Of a stretch of 64,000 bases of DNA, positions 26,155 through 35,331 are shown piece by piece (position 1 is the first letter of the stretch; each line of letters begins with the position of its first letter). The translations under genes were made by a program, and so were the position numbers. The notes under the pieces were generated by a model, which worked only from the letters and a program-made list of their open reading frames with translations, was not told where the DNA came from and ran no database searches. The stretch covers positions 1,369,001 to 1,433,000 of the forward strand of contig NZ_VISI01000002.1 of assembly GCF_007827365.1 (NCBI RefSeq). The letters run 5' to 3'. The DNA is from Olleya sp. Hel_I_94 (lineage in GTDB: Bacteria; Bacteroidota; Bacteroidia; Flavobacteriales; Flavobacteriaceae).

Positions 26155-27261
26155 ATGAAGTATTTAAATAACCTATCAGTTGCGCTGTTTATATTATTTA
26201 CAAGTTTGACTGTTGCACAAACCGAAAAACCACAAACACCAAAAGCACCTTTTGATTATATAATTAAAGACGTTACTTTTATTAACACAGCAGCAGACAG
26301 CATAGTGTTAGCTGGTACATTAACGTTACCTAAAGATACTATCAATCCTCCTGTTGCCATTTTAATTAATGGTTCAGGTGCTCATGATAGAGATTGCGAC
26401 ATCATGGGTCACAAATCCTTTTGGGTAATTGCAGATTATTTAACCAATAACGGAATTGCTGTTTTACGTTATGACGAACGTGGTACAGCACAATCCCAAG
26501 GTGATTTTAGTACAGCTACCACCTTTGATTTAGCTAAAGATGTTGAAGCTGGTATTAATTTTTTAAAATCACGCACAGATATTGATGTATCAAAAATTGG
26601 ATTAATTGGTCATAGCGAAGGCGGATTAATTGCACCAATAGTAGCATCTACCAATACAAACGTCGCTTTTATTGTCATGCTTGCTGGTACAGGTGTTAAT
26701 GGACAGGAAGTACTACAGTCACAAAGCAAAAAAATTGCAGAACTACAAGGGACTACTAAAGAAGGTATTGCTTTTAACCACCAATTAACAACTATAGCTT
26801 ATGATGCTTTACATTCTGAAACTGAAACAGACAAGCAAAAGGCTGCTATAACTTTAGCTTTAGATAGCTATAAAAAACAATTAGAAGCAGATCAAAGTCC
26901 GTTTGCGGTTTATGTAAATAATATAGTAATTAAGCAATTAGCTTCACAATTAACTAATCCTTGGCTTTATGCGTTTATTACATTAGACCCTAAAGCATAT
27001 TTAGAAAAAGTAACGTGTCCTGTTTTGGTCCTTAACGGAACTAAAGATGTACAAGTATTACCAGAAATAAATTTACCTGCCATTAAAAAACACCTTGAGA
27101 CTGCTAAGAATAATGATGTAACCATCCACGAAATTGAAGGTTTAAATCATTTGTTTCAAACTGCTAAAACGGGAAACATTAATGAGTATGCTAAAATTGA
27201 GGAAACTTTTTCTCCTGTTGCTTTAAAATTAATATCAGATTGGATTCATGCTAGATTTTAG
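26155..27261 (+). CDS. Secreted alpha/beta hydrolase
   Basis: 368 residues with a signal peptide (about 1-22, ending TVAQT). The alpha/beta-hydrolase core shows the oxyanion region ILINGSGAHDRD, RYDERGTAQSQGDF, and the nucleophile elbow IGHSEGGLIA with the catalytic Ser. Then come VLVLNGTKDVQVLPE (acid) and GLNHLFQ (His). This pattern fits the serine aminopeptidase S33/acyl-esterase-like group. The substrate is unknown. It is third in the ArsR-SdpI-hydrolase cluster. Confidence 0.88.
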   Translation: MKYLNNLSVALFILFTSLTVAQTEKPQTPKAPFDYIIKDVTFINTAADSIVLAGTLTLPKDTINPPVAILINGSGAHDRDCDIMGHKSFWVIADYLTNNGIAVLRYDERGTAQSQGDFSTATTFDLAKDVEAGINFLKSRTDIDVSKIGLIGHSEGGLIAPIVASTNTNVAFIVMLAGTGVNGQEVLQSQSKKIAELQGTTKEGIAFNHQLTTIAYDALHSETETDKQKAAITLALDSYKKQLEADQSPFAVYVNNIVIKQLASQLTNPWLYAFITLDPKAYLEKVTCPVLVLNGTKDVQVLPEINLPAIKKHLETAKNNDVTIHEIEGLNHLFQTAKTGNINEYAKIEETFSPVALKLISDWIHARF

Positions 27262-27305
27262 TGACTATTAATTTTGCATCATAGCACAATACCTATTTTA
27301 GAATT

Positions 27306-27461
27306 CTAAAATTTATTTGCCATTTTGCTTAATAACAAAAACATTGCAATGGTTACTGTTATTAATAGGATAAACTCGAATTGCGGAAATTGTTTGGATA
27401 TTAGTCCTGCAACCAAAAGACTAATAAAAAAACGAATGGCTAAATTTTTAATTATATTCAT
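27306..27461 (-). CDS. Small two-helix membrane protein (51 aa)
   Basis: ORF MNIIKNLAIRFFISLLVAGL, ISKQFPQFEFILLITVTIAM, FLLLSKMANKF. It has two hydrophobic helices (about residues 8-22 and 29-45) separated by a short polar loop, and Lys at both ends. It fills most of the otherwise empty 27262-27518 interval. No named family is recognised. The well-balanced membrane topology and clean start and stop support coding, but it could be a chance ORF in AT-rich DNA. Confidence 0.5.
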   Translation of the reverse strand: MNIIKNLAIRFFISLLVAGLISKQFPQFEFILLITVTIAMFLLLSKMANKF

Positions 27462-27518
27462 TAAATAATTACTATTCGTTTATAGTATACTTGGCTGTTT
27501 TGGTAATTGGTTGGCTTT

Positions 27519-27629
27519 GCGTTAAGGATGGAAGTGGCATCCTTTTTTTGCTGCCATATATGGCAAAAAAAGATATAATGGACAGCCTGACCCACTTTTG
27601 CTACTTAAAAGCAAAAGTGGGTAACGCCC
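27519..27629 (-). repeat. Dispersed flavobacterial repeat, long copy with hairpins
   Basis: On the minus strand it begins GGGCGTTACC (27629-27620) and ends ATCCTTAACGC (27529-27519), the same ends as the 7619-7699 copy. It contains a 12-bp perfect hairpin (27591-27602 with 27610-27621, arm CCCACTTTTGCT). It also contains the palindrome GCCATATATGGC (27553-27564) between T7 and A7 runs. It starts 8 bp past the obgE stop, so it may act as that gene's 3' end structure. Confidence 0.65.
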
Positions 27630-27637
27630 AAAATAAT

Positions 27638-28633
27638 TTAGTTAAGCATTTTCCATAGTGTGTCTTTCAACTCGGTTAAACCTTGTTGTGCTACACTTGA
27701 TATAAATTGGTAAGGAATTGGAAGTGTTTTATCCAATTCGGTTTTCAGTTCTGCTTTAAGCTCGTCGTCCAACATGTCAGACTTTGAGATGGCAATCATA
27801 CGATCTTTGTCTAACATTTCTGGATTGTAACGTCTTAACTCGTCCAACAAGATCTCATACTGTGCCTTAATATCTGGCGCATCTGCTGGTATTAAAAATA
27901 GTAAAATCGAGTTACGCTCTATGTGACGTAAAAAGTAATACCCTAATCCTTTACCTTCTGCTGCACCTTCAATAATCCCAGGAATATCAGCCATTACAAA
28001 GGTTTGAAAATCTCTGTATTTTACAATTCCAAGATTAGGTTTAAGAGTTGTAAACTCGTAATCTGCAATTTTTGGTTTTGCTGAAGTTACTACAGAAAGT
28101 AATGTGGATTTTCCTGCATTTGGAAATCCAACCAAACCTACATCTGCTAAAACTTTAAGTTCTAGGGTTATAAATTTTTCTTCTAATGGTATTCCTGGTT
28201 GTGCATAACGTGGTGTTTGGTTTGTAGAGGTTTTAAAGTGCCAGTTACCTAGACCACCTTTTCCACCTTCTGCCACAATACGCTCTTCTCCATCCTCAGT
28301 GATTTCAAAAAGGATCTCGTTAGTTTCTGTGTCTCTAACGACAGTACCTAAAGGTACGTCTGCGTACATGTCTTCTCCATCTTCTCCAGAGCTTCTACTT
28401 TTACTACCATGTCCACCATGTCCTGCTCTAATATGTCTTTTAAATTTTAGATGCAATAGCGTCCAAAGGTTAGAGTTACCTCTTAATATAACGTGTCCTC
28501 CACGTCCACCATCTCCTCCATCTGGTCCACCTTTTGTAATAAATTTTTCGCGATGTAAATGCACAGATCCTTTTCCTCCGTTACCGGAAGAGACATGCAT
28601 TTTTACGTAGTCTACAAAATTTCCCTCAGTCAT
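27638..28633 (-). CDS. obgE: Obg/CgtA GTPase
   Basis: 331 residues. The N-terminal glycine-rich Obg fold ([48 protein letters not shown]) is followed by a G domain. That has G1 [11 protein letters not shown]2 around TTLKP, G3 [10 protein letters not shown]4 SKSDM and a SSVA-type G5. Obg GTPases assist late 50S ribosome assembly and couple growth to nucleotide pools. The variable C-terminal domain of longer homologues is absent, as usual in Bacteroidetes. It lies downstream of hpt-adk on the same strand. Confidence 0.94.
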   Translation of the reverse strand: MTEGNFVDYVKMHVSSGNGGKGSVHLHREKFITKGGPDGGDGGRGGHVILRGNSNLWTLLHLKFKRHIRAGHGGHGSKSRSSGEDGEDMYADVPLGTVVRDTETNEILFEITEDGEERIVAEGGKGGLGNWHFKTSTNQTPRYAQPGIPLEEKFITLELKVLADVGLVGFPNAGKSTLLSVVTSAKPKIADYEFTTLKPNLGIVKYRDFQTFVMADIPGIIEGAAEGKGLGYYFLRHIERNSILLFLIPADAPDIKAQYEILLDELRRYNPEMLDKDRMIAISKSDMLDDELKAELKTELDKTLPIPYQFISSVAQQGLTELKDTLWKMLN

Positions 28634-28710
28634 AATTTAGTTAAAAAGTTAAAACGTTAATAGTTAAAAGTTTTCACTAATACTTATTAACTCAAACACG
28701 TTTGTTTGTA

Positions 28711-29826
28711 TTACAATTTGTCAATTACAGTGTTTAAGCGTTTGGTAATATCTTCTATACCACCAATACCATCTACTCCAAAATATTTATTTTGTGCTGC
28801 GTAGTAGTCTTTTAAAATTGCAGTTTCGTTATAATAAACTTTAATTCTGTTTCTAATAATAGCCTCGTCAGAGTCGTCTTTTCTTCCACTAGTTTTACCA
28901 CGTTCTAACAAACGTTGTACTAACACCTCATCCTCTACTTCTAAAGCTACCATTGCGCTAACTTCAGAGTCTTTATCTGACATAATTTTATCTAATGCTA
29001 TCGCTTGCGTTTCGTTTCTTGGAAAACCATCAAAAATAAATCCTTTAGCTCCAGCGTTACGCTCCACCTCTGCCTCTAACATGTCAATAGTTACTTGATC
29101 TGGTACTAAATGTCCTTTGTCCATGTAAGACTTAGCTAGCGTACCTAAAGCAGTTTCGTTTTTGATATTATATCTAAATACATCTCCTGTAGATATGTGT
29201 ACTAGATCATATTTTTCTTTTAAAAAATTAGCTTGCGTTCCTTTTCCTGCACCTGGAGGTCCAAATAGCACTAAATTAGTCATGTGTTGTGTTGTTTTTA
29301 GTTGGTATACTGCTGGTAAATCGCGACCTAACCCATCATAATCTAGACCATAGCCTACTATAAATTTATTAGGAATCTCTATACCAACATAGTGTAATTT
29401 AAAGTCTTTTTTATAAGCTTCCGGTTTGTAAAACAGTGTTGCGATTAACAATTGTTTTACGTTTTCGGATTTAAAAATGCGGTGTACTTCTTCTAACGTG
29501 TTTCCTGTATCAATAATATCTTCTAGGATAACTACAGTACGTCCTGTTAAATCTTGTGTTAAACCAATTAAGCGTTGTATATCCTCTGTAGATTTTACAC
29601 CTTCATAAGAGGCTAATTTAATAAAAGTTACCTCACATGGTTTTGGATATTTTTTCACAAAATCACTTACAATCATAAACGATCCATTTAAAATCCCAAC
29701 AAATACTGGGACTTCGTCTCCTAAATCGTGAGCGACTTGATTAGCCATTCTTGTTACAGCATCATCCAATTCTTGTTCAGAAATAAATGGCTTAAACTGT
29801 TTGTCGTGAAGCGTAATAGTTTGCAT
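28711..29826 (-). CDS. hpt-adk: Bifunctional hypoxanthine phosphoribosyltransferase-adenylate kinase
   Basis: 371 residues. Residues about 1-178 are an HPRT: PVFVGILNGSFMIVSD and the PRPP loop VVILEDIIDTGNTLEEV. Residues about 182-371 are an adenylate kinase: LVLFGPPGAGKGTQANFL P-loop, HISTGDVFR, GFIFDGFPRNETQA, with the short LID expected of small Adk. HPRT salvages hypoxanthine or guanine to IMP or GMP; Adk interconverts AMP, ADP and ATP. The second domain begins with its own Met (MTNLVLFG), so the fusion is of two intact enzymes. It is divergent from purK, which fits a purine-metabolism neighbourhood. Confidence 0.93.
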   Translation of the reverse strand: MQTITLHDKQFKPFISEQELDDAVTRMANQVAHDLGDEVPVFVGILNGSFMIVSDFVKKYPKPCEVTFIKLASYEGVKSTEDIQRLIGLTQDLTGRTVVILEDIIDTGNTLEEVHRIFKSENVKQLLIATLFYKPEAYKKDFKLHYVGIEIPNKFIVGYGLDYDGLGRDLPAVYQLKTTQHMTNLVLFGPPGAGKGTQANFLKEKYDLVHISTGDVFRYNIKNETALGTLAKSYMDKGHLVPDQVTIDMLEAEVERNAGAKGFIFDGFPRNETQAIALDKIMSDKDSEVSAMVALEVEDEVLVQRLLERGKTSGRKDDSDEAIIRNRIKVYYNETAILKDYYAAQNKYFGVDGIGGIEDITKRLNTVIDKL

Positions 29827-29916
29827 TTTATAAATTTAAAGCGCAAATATACGCATTTGTGACTGCTTAACAGATATTTGAATTCGATTTTTAGGTCCTC
29901 TTTTGGTTTTAAAATG

Positions 29917-29924
29917 TATTTTTG
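29917..29924 (+). promoter_or_regulatory. purK promoter -7 box
   Basis: TATTTTTG matches the Bacteroidetes TAnnTTTG element, 22 bp before the purK ATG. A well-placed -33 TTG is not evident. Confidence 0.55.
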
Positions 29925-29946
29925 TGGCTAACACGATTTATGACCA

Positions 29947-31101
29947 ATGAATTATTTTTCTTCAGACTTTAAATTAGGTATTTTAGGTGGTGGCCAATTA
30001 GGCAAAATGCTACTTTATAATACTAGAAAATTTGATATTTACACTTGTATTTTAGATAATAGTAATGAGGCACCAAGTCGTATGGCTTGTAATGAGTTTA
30101 CTAAAGGTGACTTGATGGATTTTGATACTGTTTATAATTTTGGCAAACAGGTTAACGTCTTAACCATCGAGATTGAAAATGTAAATGTCGCTGCACTTGA
30201 AAAATTAGAGAATGAAGGTGTTACGGTTTACCCATCGTCAAAAACATTAAGACGCATACAAAATAAAGCGACTCAAAAATTATTTTATCAAGATCATAAT
30301 TTACCAACTGCACCTTTTAGTAGGTTTGCTTATGTGTCTGATATTGAAGATGCTATTGATAATGGTGGTTTAAACTTACCATTTGTATGGAAAGCTGCAC
30401 AATTTGGTTATGATGGTAATGGTGTGAAAATAGTAAGATCCATTGCGGATTTAAAAGATTTGCCTAAAGGCGAATGCATAGCAGAACAATTAATTCCGTT
30501 TAAAAACGAATTAGCTGTAATTGTTGCTAGAAGTGCTAATGGCGAAATGAAAACCTATCCTGTGGTAGAAATGGAGTTTCATCCAGAAGCTAACCAAGTA
30601 GAATATGTTATTTGTCCTGCAAGAATAAGCCCAGAAGTTGCTAAAAAAGCGCAAGATATTGCATTAAAAACATCTGAAGCTTTTAATCACGTTGGTTTAT
30701 TAGCTGTTGAGTTATTTCAGACTGAAGATGATAAAATACTAATTAACGAAGTTGCACCAAGACCACACAATTCTGGTCACCAAACGATTGAAGGGAGTTA
30801 TACCTCACAATTTGAGCAACATATTCGTGCTATTTTAGGATTACCTTTAGGTAAAACTGAGAATAAAGTGGCAAGTGTTATGGTTAATCTTGTTGGTGCT
30901 GAAGGCCATACAGGTCAAGTACACTACAAAAACATAGAATCTATAATGGCTATGGATGGTGTGACACCTCATATTTATGGTAAAAAAGAAACACGACCAT
31001 TTAGAAAAATGGGTCATGTTACCATTGTAGATGAAGACTTAAATACAGCACGTCAAATTGCTGAAAAGGTTAAAAATAGTATTGAAGTGATAAGTAATTA
31101 A
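29947..31101 (+). CDS. purK: N5-carboxyaminoimidazole ribonucleotide synthase
   Basis: 384 residues, an ATP-grasp enzyme. It converts AIR, bicarbonate and ATP to N5-CAIR in de novo purine synthesis; PurE then rearranges the product. Motifs are KLGILGGGQLGKML at the N-terminus, ATP-grasp elements FVWKAAQFGYDGNG, CIAEQLIPFKNELAVIVAR and LLAVELFQ, and the metal site NEVAPRPHNSGHQTIE. Its partner purE is not adjacent but lies 4.2 kb downstream beyond an LRR gene and a two-component system, whereas many flavobacteria keep the two side by side. A terminator follows purK directly. Confidence 0.95.
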   Translation: MNYFSSDFKLGILGGGQLGKMLLYNTRKFDIYTCILDNSNEAPSRMACNEFTKGDLMDFDTVYNFGKQVNVLTIEIENVNVAALEKLENEGVTVYPSSKTLRRIQNKATQKLFYQDHNLPTAPFSRFAYVSDIEDAIDNGGLNLPFVWKAAQFGYDGNGVKIVRSIADLKDLPKGECIAEQLIPFKNELAVIVARSANGEMKTYPVVEMEFHPEANQVEYVICPARISPEVAKKAQDIALKTSEAFNHVGLLAVELFQTEDDKILINEVAPRPHNSGHQTIEGSYTSQFEQHIRAILGLPLGKTENKVASVMVNLVGAEGHTGQVHYKNIESIMAMDGVTPHIYGKKETRPFRKMGHVTIVDEDLNTARQIAEKVKNSIEVISN

Positions 31102-31129
31102 AGGAAAATATAACCCATAAATAATTTAC

Positions 31130-31162
31130 AAAAACCCTTTACAAATCATGTAAAGGGTTTTT
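31130..31162. terminator. Bidirectional terminator between purK and the LRR gene
   Basis: 13-bp perfect stem AAAAACCCTTTAC (31130-31142) with GTAAAGGGTTTTT (31150-31162). A-rich and T-rich flanks allow it to serve both the plus-strand purK and the convergent LRR gene. Confidence 0.88.
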
Positions 31163-31185
31163 AGGTTTAATGGATTAATAGATTA

Positions 31186-32580
31186 TTATTGTTTTATTAT
31201 TTTTTTTGTAATTGTTCCTTTTTCTGTTTCAATAGTTATCAAGTATAATCCAGGTTTATAAAAACTCATATCTATTTTTTCAACAGATTGATTAATTTTA
31301 TAAATGGTTTTCCCAATAATGTTAGAGACTTGGACACTTTTTATATTGTTGATTAAAGAAATATTTAACTCATTTAAAACCGGATTTGGAGAGAGTTTTA
31401 CATCTAATAGCAAATCTTGATCTTCCAAACTAAGTGAAACGCAATCAGTACTATAATTTGTTGATGCATCCTTGTACCAAGTCCCATTAGTAACGTTAGC
31501 TTCTGCTTGTGTTACATCGTCCACCTCGATGCAATTTAAATTAGGATTTAACGATGTACTTAAGCTTTGTAAAATCCCATTGGCTCCATTTTTAATATTT
31601 AAGGTTGACAGATTATTACTATACATATAAACCTCCAGCAGTTTATCATGGTTACTTAAATCTAAATTTTCAATATTATTATACGATAATACTAAAGTTT
31701 CTAAATCTAGATTATTTGATAAATCTATAGACGTAAACTTAAAACCTGGATAAGGATCAAAAACATTCAGCAGTTTAAGATTGGGTAAATTAGAATAATC
31801 CATACTAGATATTCTATTAGCTCCCATCCACAATCTTTCTAAAAGAGTATTATTACTTAAATCTAAACTAGACAAACTACAATAAAACAGATTTAATTCT
31901 TTAAGCAATGTATTGGCTGAAAGATTTAAACCAGATAAAGCAACGCCACTATGATAATAATACTCCAACAAGGGATTTTGCGTCAAATCTACACTAATCA
32001 CCTGTGTGTTTTCTAACGAAAGTAAATACAAATTAGGGTTTTGTGTTACATTCACATTAGATAAATTTGGATTAGAACCAACATCTAATGCTTGTAAATT
32101 ATTAAAATCACTAACATCTATAGTTGCTAAGTTAGAACTATCTAAATTGATATTCTCTATTACATTACTGCTAGCAAAACTTACTGAAGTTATTTGGTTA
32201 AAATCTGCATATAATTGCTTTAAATTAGTATTCCCAGTTAAATCTAAAGCTCCTGACAAACTGCAATATTGGGCACTAAGCGTCTCTAAATTCGATAAAT
32301 TAGAAATATCTATACTACCTAAAGAATTATTACTAATATTTAAATATATAAGATTAGTAAAACTATTAATACCTGTTAAATCTGAAATATCAACGTTCAA
32401 CAAACTAAGAAAAGTAATAGACTCGGCATCACTGTTTAAAATATCACCAGTTAATCCATTAGAGTCTATACCTAAATTTATCAATGATTGCTCAAAATTA
32501 GAATCAGGTATTAGTGTCGTGGACTGGCTAAAAGTTAAACTTGTATATAAAAGTATAATAAAAGTAATTTTTAATTTCAT
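31186..32580 (-). CDS. Secreted leucine-rich-repeat protein, T9SS cargo
   Basis: 464 residues. A signal peptide (to about residue 18, LTFSQS) is followed by about 12 irregular LRRs of the pattern L-x-x-L-D-L/I-S-x-N (NLIYLNISNNSLGSIDISNL, LLKELNLFYCSLSSLDLSNN) over residues about 50-350. It ends in a type A T9SS sorting domain (LSPNPVLNELNIS, IIGKTIYKI, SFYKPGLYLITIETEKGTITKKIIK). It is expected to be exported across the outer membrane and anchored or released. It probably acts as a surface adhesion or binding protein. It is convergent with purK and divergent from the histidine kinase. Confidence 0.9.
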   Translation of the reverse strand: MKLKITFIILLYTSLTFSQSTTLIPDSNFEQSLINLGIDSNGLTGDILNSDAESITFLSLLNVDISDLTGINSFTNLIYLNISNNSLGSIDISNLSNLETLSAQYCSLSGALDLTGNTNLKQLYADFNQITSVSFASSNVIENINLDSSNLATIDVSDFNNLQALDVGSNPNLSNVNVTQNPNLYLLSLENTQVISVDLTQNPLLEYYYHSGVALSGLNLSANTLLKELNLFYCSLSSLDLSNNTLLERLWMGANRISSMDYSNLPNLKLLNVFDPYPGFKFTSIDLSNNLDLETLVLSYNNIENLDLSNHDKLLEVYMYSNNLSTLNIKNGANGILQSLSTSLNPNLNCIEVDDVTQAEANVTNGTWYKDASTNYSTDCVSLSLEDQDLLLDVKLSPNPVLNELNISLINNIKSVQVSNIIGKTIYKINQSVEKIDMSFYKPGLYLITIETEKGTITKKIIKQ

Positions 32581-32610
32581 AGCTGTTGTTTTTTTAAATG
32601 TTTCTTATAA

Positions 32611-32643
32611 AGCCCAGTATTCTATTTCTAGACTATGGGCTTT
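32611..32643 (-). other. Short inverted repeat ahead of the LRR gene
   Basis: AAAGCCCA (32611-32618) pairs with TGGGCTTT (32635-32642) around a 16-nt loop. It lies about 30 bp upstream of the minus-strand LRR start, in its likely 5' leader. The 3' T run is weak, so terminator activity is doubtful. Confidence 0.35.
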
Positions 32644-32810
32644 AAGATTAATAGCAAATCTTCATTAATTACGCATGAAGAATAATACCTCATTATTTAT
32701 AAAATAAAGCGGTTGGTTACCTAACAAGAACAAAATTACAAGTGTCTTGAAGACATTTAACCATACTAAAGTTTGGTTTTTTATTTATATTGTGATGGTA
32801 AATTGCGCTA

Positions 32811-34622
32811 ATGAAATACTTAACCTTACTTTTTTTTCTTCAATTAAACATCTCCTTTTGTCATAGTCAAACAACGACCATGGACTCATTTAAAATCCAT
32901 GAAAATATTTACCTATTGGATAGCATATATAGTAATGAAGATGCAACAAACATAGTTAACCATTATAACAGTGGTCATTTCAAGACTCCGTTAGGAAACG
33001 ATATTTATCACAATTTTAAGAACAATATTAACTATTGGATTTACTGCGATTTACGAGAACAAATAAACGAGAAACGCTACCTAACTTTATGGAATCATTA
33101 TTACCAAGCAGTAGAAGTTTTTTATCTAAAAAACAATTCTTTAAAAAGAATACACCAAGTAAATAGATTTAAAAATTTTGGTTTTTTACACACCTATTTT
33201 AGGTTGCCTACATGGACAATTTTACCAAATAAAAATAATAAAATTTTTATAAGATTTAATAACAGTAGATCCTTGAGCTCCATCAAATTACTTTATCAAA
33301 CCGAAAACCAGTTTTTAAAATTTGTTCAAAAAGATACTATTGCAACTACTGTTTTAGTTACATTTTTAATTGTCCTTATTATACTAAACCTAATTTTCTT
33401 TCAAAAAGAAAGTACAACCCATTATTTTTGGTATGGCTTCTTCATATTTTTTAATATCGTAGATTTTCTGGCCTACAAAGGATATGGCCCAATGATTTTT
33501 TGGTCAGAAAGCAAATTCTTAATTACTAACTTTAGGACAATAGCACAATGCTTAAGCATAGTTTGCTTACTATTATTTATTAATAGTTTTTATGGAAAGT
33601 ATAGAATTAACAAGATTATTAAATTATGTTTCAAAATTTGTATTGCATCAAACATATTATGTTTAGGCTTATTTACTTTTGAATATTATACTGCATATTT
33701 TGAAAACTTAAAATTTACAATAATCCCTTTCTTAAGATTACAAACTTTACTACTAATTATATTCCATATTGTTTTAGCCATAAAAGGTAAAATTCCAAAA
33801 TATTTAGGATTAGCTTTTTCGATGCCACTTTTTCTTGTTCAAATTAATTTTTTCTATAATCCAAGAGTTAACATAACCATTAATCAAGCCTTAATATTTG
33901 ATAATTTACAATACATAGCAGTTGCTATTGAAATAATAGCGATAAGTTATTTTATAATCACTGAAATTATAAAAGAGAAACACAGAGCTACAACACTGAA
34001 AAAAGAAAACTTAATATTAAAAAACAACTTCCAAGAAAATTTATTAAAACTTAAAACTGATGAAAAAAATAGATTACTAGCAAATGTTCACGATAGTTTT
34101 GGAGGTTATTTAGAAGCACTTAAATTAACCTTTTCAAACCAAAATAAATCTACGACAGACAAAACTAAAATCATTCTAGACGCCTTTTATACAGAATATC
34201 GTCAACTTTTAAATTCACTTTACACACCTGAAGTGAATACTGAAAATTTTAATGAAAATTTAGAAGAATTTTGTCTTAAACTAGATAAGCTTACTCCATT
34301 AAAAATAGAATTAAATTTTGAAATTAAGGACCATGTAATACCGCAAGACAAGTGCTATCACATGTACAATATCATCTCAGAACTTGTCACTAATGCAATT
34401 AAGCATGCCAATGCAACAAATATTAAAGTTAACTTAATTAAAATTAAGTCTAATATATTACTATCTGTCTCAGATAATGGAAAAGGTCTTGAAACAAATA
34501 AAAATGGATATGGATATGGTTTAAAGAATGTAACTTCTAGAACAGAATTATTAAACGGAAACTTATCTATAATTTCGGATAAAAAAACAGGAACACAAAT
34601 ACAAATAGAAATACCTATATAA
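32811..34622 (+). CDS. 7TM-DISM-type sensor histidine kinase
   Basis: 603 residues. The order is signal peptide (about 1-19), an extracytoplasmic 7TMR-DISM-like beta domain (about 30-160, NINYWIYCDLREQINEKRYLT...) and about seven transmembrane helices (about 178-385). A short coiled coil follows, then a DHp segment LLANVHDSFGGYLEAL with the candidate phospho-acceptor His427, then a HATPase domain (N box ELVTNAIKHA, G1 DNGKG, G2 GYGLKN). The HD-S-G-G form resembles HisKA_3/NarX-like kinases. Its stop overlaps the start of the response regulator (TAATG). The stimulus is unknown. Confidence 0.92.
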   Translation: MKYLTLLFFLQLNISFCHSQTTTMDSFKIHENIYLLDSIYSNEDATNIVNHYNSGHFKTPLGNDIYHNFKNNINYWIYCDLREQINEKRYLTLWNHYYQAVEVFYLKNNSLKRIHQVNRFKNFGFLHTYFRLPTWTILPNKNNKIFIRFNNSRSLSSIKLLYQTENQFLKFVQKDTIATTVLVTFLIVLIILNLIFFQKESTTHYFWYGFFIFFNIVDFLAYKGYGPMIFWSESKFLITNFRTIAQCLSIVCLLLFINSFYGKYRINKIIKLCFKICIASNILCLGLFTFEYYTAYFENLKFTIIPFLRLQTLLLIIFHIVLAIKGKIPKYLGLAFSMPLFLVQINFFYNPRVNITINQALIFDNLQYIAVAIEIIAISYFIITEIIKEKHRATTLKKENLILKNNFQENLLKLKTDEKNRLLANVHDSFGGYLEALKLTFSNQNKSTTDKTKIILDAFYTEYRQLLNSLYTPEVNTENFNENLEEFCLKLDKLTPLKIELNFEIKDHVIPQDKCYHMYNIISELVTNAIKHANATNIKVNLIKIKSNILLSVSDNGKGLETNKNGYGYGLKNVTSRTELLNGNLSIISDKKTGTQIQIEIPI

Positions 34623-35254
34623 TGGATACAGACCAAATCAAAATTATTATAGCAGATGATAATAAGTTTTTTGCGCAAGCACTAAAAGAAAGCTTAGAGA
34701 AAAATCCAAAATTAAAAATTATTAAGATGTTCTATCAATTGGACGATTTAGCAAACAACTGTAGTTCGTTTTACTTTGACATACTAATTTTAGATATTAA
34801 CTTTAAAGGTGAAAATTCATTATTAATAATTGATCAATTAAAATCTAAATTAAATGTTTTTAAAATTATAATTCTTACAACTCTAGTCAATAATTACACA
34901 AAAAAGCTGGCTGCATCAAATGGTGTTTTTAACTTTAAAAGTAAAGACGAAACATTGCACAACTTTGATTTAGAGCTAATAAAAATTGTAAAGCATGAAG
35001 ACAATAATAACACACAAAAAGTTTACTATAAAAAAACATCTATTGCTTCAGTTAAACTTACAGATACTAAAATTAATATTTTACAAGAACTTTACACATC
35101 TGCTTCATTAAACGAAGAATTAATAGCTAAAAAACTTAATATAAGTATCGCAACATTAAAAACACACAAGCAACAATTATTTGCTTTAACTGGAACTAAA
35201 AATGTAAGCCATTTAATTAAATTTGGAATAAAAAACGGAATTATTTTACCTTAA
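34622..35254 (+). CDS. NarL/LuxR-type response regulator
   Basis: 210 residues. The receiver domain is at 1-120 with acidic pocket IIIADDN (Asp14/15), phospho-acceptor Asp58 in ILILDINFKG, Thr in ILTT, and FKSK supplying the conserved Lys. The C-terminal helix-turn-helix at about 150-205 (LNEELIAKKLNISIATLKTHKQQLF) is LuxR-like. It is coupled to the upstream kinase by TAATG overlap, so the two form one sensory unit. Target genes cannot be identified from sequence; the divergent LRR gene is a plausible candidate by proximity only. Confidence 0.92.
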   Translation: MDTDQIKIIIADDNKFFAQALKESLEKNPKLKIIKMFYQLDDLANNCSSFYFDILILDINFKGENSLLIIDQLKSKLNVFKIIILTTLVNNYTKKLAASNGVFNFKSKDETLHNFDLELIKIVKHEDNNNTQKVYYKKTSIASVKLTDTKINILQELYTSASLNEELIAKKLNISIATLKTHKQQLFALTGTKNVSHLIKFGIKNGIILP

Positions 35255-35291
35255 ATAAACATTAGCTACTTTAATAAAATATTATTAAACG

Positions 35292-35299
35292 TATTTTTG
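35292..35299 (+). promoter_or_regulatory. purE promoter -7 box
   Basis: TATTTTTG matches TAnnTTTG, 33 bp upstream of the purE ATG and after the end of the response-regulator gene. Confidence 0.55.
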
Positions 35300-35331
35300 C
35301 AAAACAACTAAATTTTGAAACAAAACAATTT

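Noticed and set aside
32006-32668. 220-codon plus-strand ORF opposite the LRR gene
   Set aside because: Antisense shadow produced by the repetitive codon pattern of the leucine-rich repeats; the minus-strand protein has signal peptide, LRRs and sorting domain.
33935-33943. AATAGCGAT inside the histidine kinase gene
   Set aside because: Coding sequence with no associated hairpins; chance match to the small-RNA linker.
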